NCBI GenBank assembly: GCA_965279735.1
Contig: OZ257260.1
Location: 868,001 to 932,000 of the forward strand
Reading direction: 5' to 3'
Length of the DNA stretch: 64,000 nt
Source: CAIUGU01 sp965279735
GTDB lineage: Bacteria > Pseudomonadota > Gammaproteobacteria > Steroidobacterales > Steroidobacteraceae
Made by a program: the position numbers and the translations under genes. The notes beneath the pieces are model-generated. The model was not told where the DNA came from. It saw only the letters and a program-made list of their open reading frames with translations, and made no database searches. Positions 63,122 to 64,000 of this stretch are shown here, in pieces (the stretch's first letter is position 1; each line of letters begins with the position of its first letter).

Positions 63122-63807
63122 TGCGCGTGCTCGTGGTGGAGGACGAGAAGCCTTTGCGCGAGTCCCTCGTCGCCGAGCTTACCGCTGCAGGTTTCACGGT
63201 GGACAGCGCAGCCGATGGCGAGGAAGGCCTCTACTGCGGTTCCGAATACGCGATTGACGTGGCCGTCGTCGATCTCGGGCTGCCGAAGCTCCCCGGTCTT
63301 GATCTCATCCGCCAGTTTCGCGCGCAGGACAAGAAGTTTCCGATCCTGATCCTGACCGCCCGCGACCGCTGGCAGGACAAGGTCGAAGGCCTGCAGGCCG
63401 GCGCGGACGACTACGTCGCCAAGCCTTTTCATTTCGAGGAATTGCTGGCCCGCGTGCAGGCCCTTCTGCGGCGTTCAGGCGGCTGGGCGCAACCGGTGCT
63501 TCGCTGTGGACCCGTGGCACTCGATCCGCGCACGCAGTCGGTCACCGTCAACGATGCGCCGGTCGAGCTGACGAGCTTCGAATATCGCATCCTCGAGCAC
63601 CTGATGATGCGAGCGGGTGAGGTGATCTCCAAGACCGAACTCACTGAGCGCATCTATGCGCAGGATTTCGACCGCGATAGCAACACGATCGAGGTCTTCA
63701 TCGGGCGTCTGCGCCGCAAGCTGGATCCCGACAACAGCCTCAAGCCGATCGAAACCCTTCGCGGCCGGGGCTACCGTCTGCAGCTCGAGCGCTCGGCCGA
63801 GGGCTGA
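63121..63807 (+). CDS. OmpR/PhoP-family response regulator
   Basis: 228 residues. Receiver domain (1-120) with phospho-acceptor Asp51 (AVVDLGLPKL), acidic pocket Glu7-Asp8, and Lys about 104 (DYVAKPF). The C-terminal winged helix (about 128-225) has ELTSFEYRILEHLM and FIGRLRRKLDP. Closest in layout to PhoP/QseB. Coupled to the PepSY gene, followed after 14 nt by its kinase. Target genes unknown. Confidence 0.92.
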   Translation: MRVLVVEDEKPLRESLVAELTAAGFTVDSAADGEEGLYCGSEYAIDVAVVDLGLPKLPGLDLIRQFRAQDKKFPILILTARDRWQDKVEGLQAGADDYVAKPFHFEELLARVQALLRRSGGWAQPVLRCGPVALDPRTQSVTVNDAPVELTSFEYRILEHLMMRAGEVISKTELTERIYAQDFDRDSNTIEVFIGRLRRKLDPDNSLKPIETLRGRGYRLQLERSAEG

Positions 63808-63821
63808 GCCGCTCCAAGACA

Positions 63822-64000
63822 ATGCAGGTTCGTTCGCTCAGCACCCGTTTGCTGGCTTCCGTCAGCGTGCTGCTGGTCGTCTTCTTCGGGCTCACGATCG
63901 TGGCGCTCGATCTCGTGTTCCGCAACATCTCCGAACGCGCGATCCTCGATCGCCTTGAAGTACAGGTGCTCGCGCTGCTGTCGGTGTCGGAAGAGAGCAT
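63822..64000 (+). CDS. sensor histidine kinase (3' partial)
   Basis: First 59 codons only; the window ends inside the gene. ATG 63822 gives MQVRSLSTRLLASVSVLLVVFFG, an N-terminal basic part and a first membrane helix, then the start of a periplasmic sensor domain (RNISERAILDRLE). Called a kinase from its place directly after an OmpR-type regulator and the typical RSLSTRLL start. Confidence 0.75.
   Translation, partial: MQVRSLSTRLLASVSVLLVVFFGLTIVALDLVFRNISERAILDRLEVQVLALLSVSEES

Overview
This window looks like chromosomal DNA from a GC-rich, aerobic gammaproteobacterium. The evidence is a fused aspartokinase/homoserine dehydrogenase ThrA, a ruvCAB-ybgC-tolQRAB-pal-cpoB block, a RelA-type synthetase with a degenerate hydrolase domain, a TatD with the DIGxNLT start, and two large TonB-dependent receptors. 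The mix of DUF6152 and DUF6644 proteins with many TonB receptors suggests a Nevskiales/Steroidobacteraceae- or Xanthomonadales-like lineage; that placement is an inference. No insertion sequence, prophage or CRISPR array was seen.

Layout. 1-4975: sucA (5' end outside the window), sucB and lpd, the 2-oxoglutarate dehydrogenase complex. 5029-7539 (-): two tandem pairs, each a small DUF6152 protein plus a larger secreted protein of unknown function. They are divergent from 7770-12722 (+): a TonB receptor, two four-helix DUF6644-type membrane proteins and an HpxW-like oxamate amidohydrolase. 12730-17704 (-): hpxY, hpxX, puuE, pucG and hpxK, every junction overlapping. 17888-18862 (+): a bile-acid/sodium-symporter-family transporter. 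18762-22918 (-): purine permease, uraH, a fusion of OHCU decarboxylase with a flavoprotein monooxygenase, and hpxZ. 23175-24122 (+): a LysR regulator. Together 7770-24122 reads as a purine (urate to oxalate) catabolic island.

24119-35555: relA, then ruvCAB-ybgC-tolQRAB-pal-cpoB, queE-queC and tRNA-Lys(UUU). 35556-37055: an AT-rich tract and an AAA+/FHA gene. 37249-42591: thrABC and a NERD-domain protein. 42602-47974: tatD, a secreted repeat protein, fadH-like reductase, YgjP-like metallopeptidase and kynA. 47999-59122 (-): a second TonB receptor, msrQ-msrP, acnA, mnmA, nudJ-like, a PLD-like protein and purB. 59195-64000 (+): fumC, nudL-like, mazG, a glycine-zipper protein, a PepSY protein, a response regulator and the start of its sensor kinase.

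How the island fits together. The permease would import urate or xanthine. The flavoprotein half of the fusion is a candidate urate hydroxylase, since no known uricase or HpxO is present here. UraH and the decarboxylase half would then give allantoin, PuuE allantoate, HpxK ureidoglycine, and PucG oxalurate plus glycine. HpxX/Y/Z and HpxW would take oxalurate through oxamate to oxalate. A shared 16-bp element, CTTTCAAA-NN-ARATYG, lies upstream and in the same orientation for three of the units: the TonB receptor unit, the hpxK unit and the hpxZ unit. This ties the otherwise anonymous TonB receptor and DUF6644 pair to purine use. The element and the fusion enzyme are the two most interesting observations.
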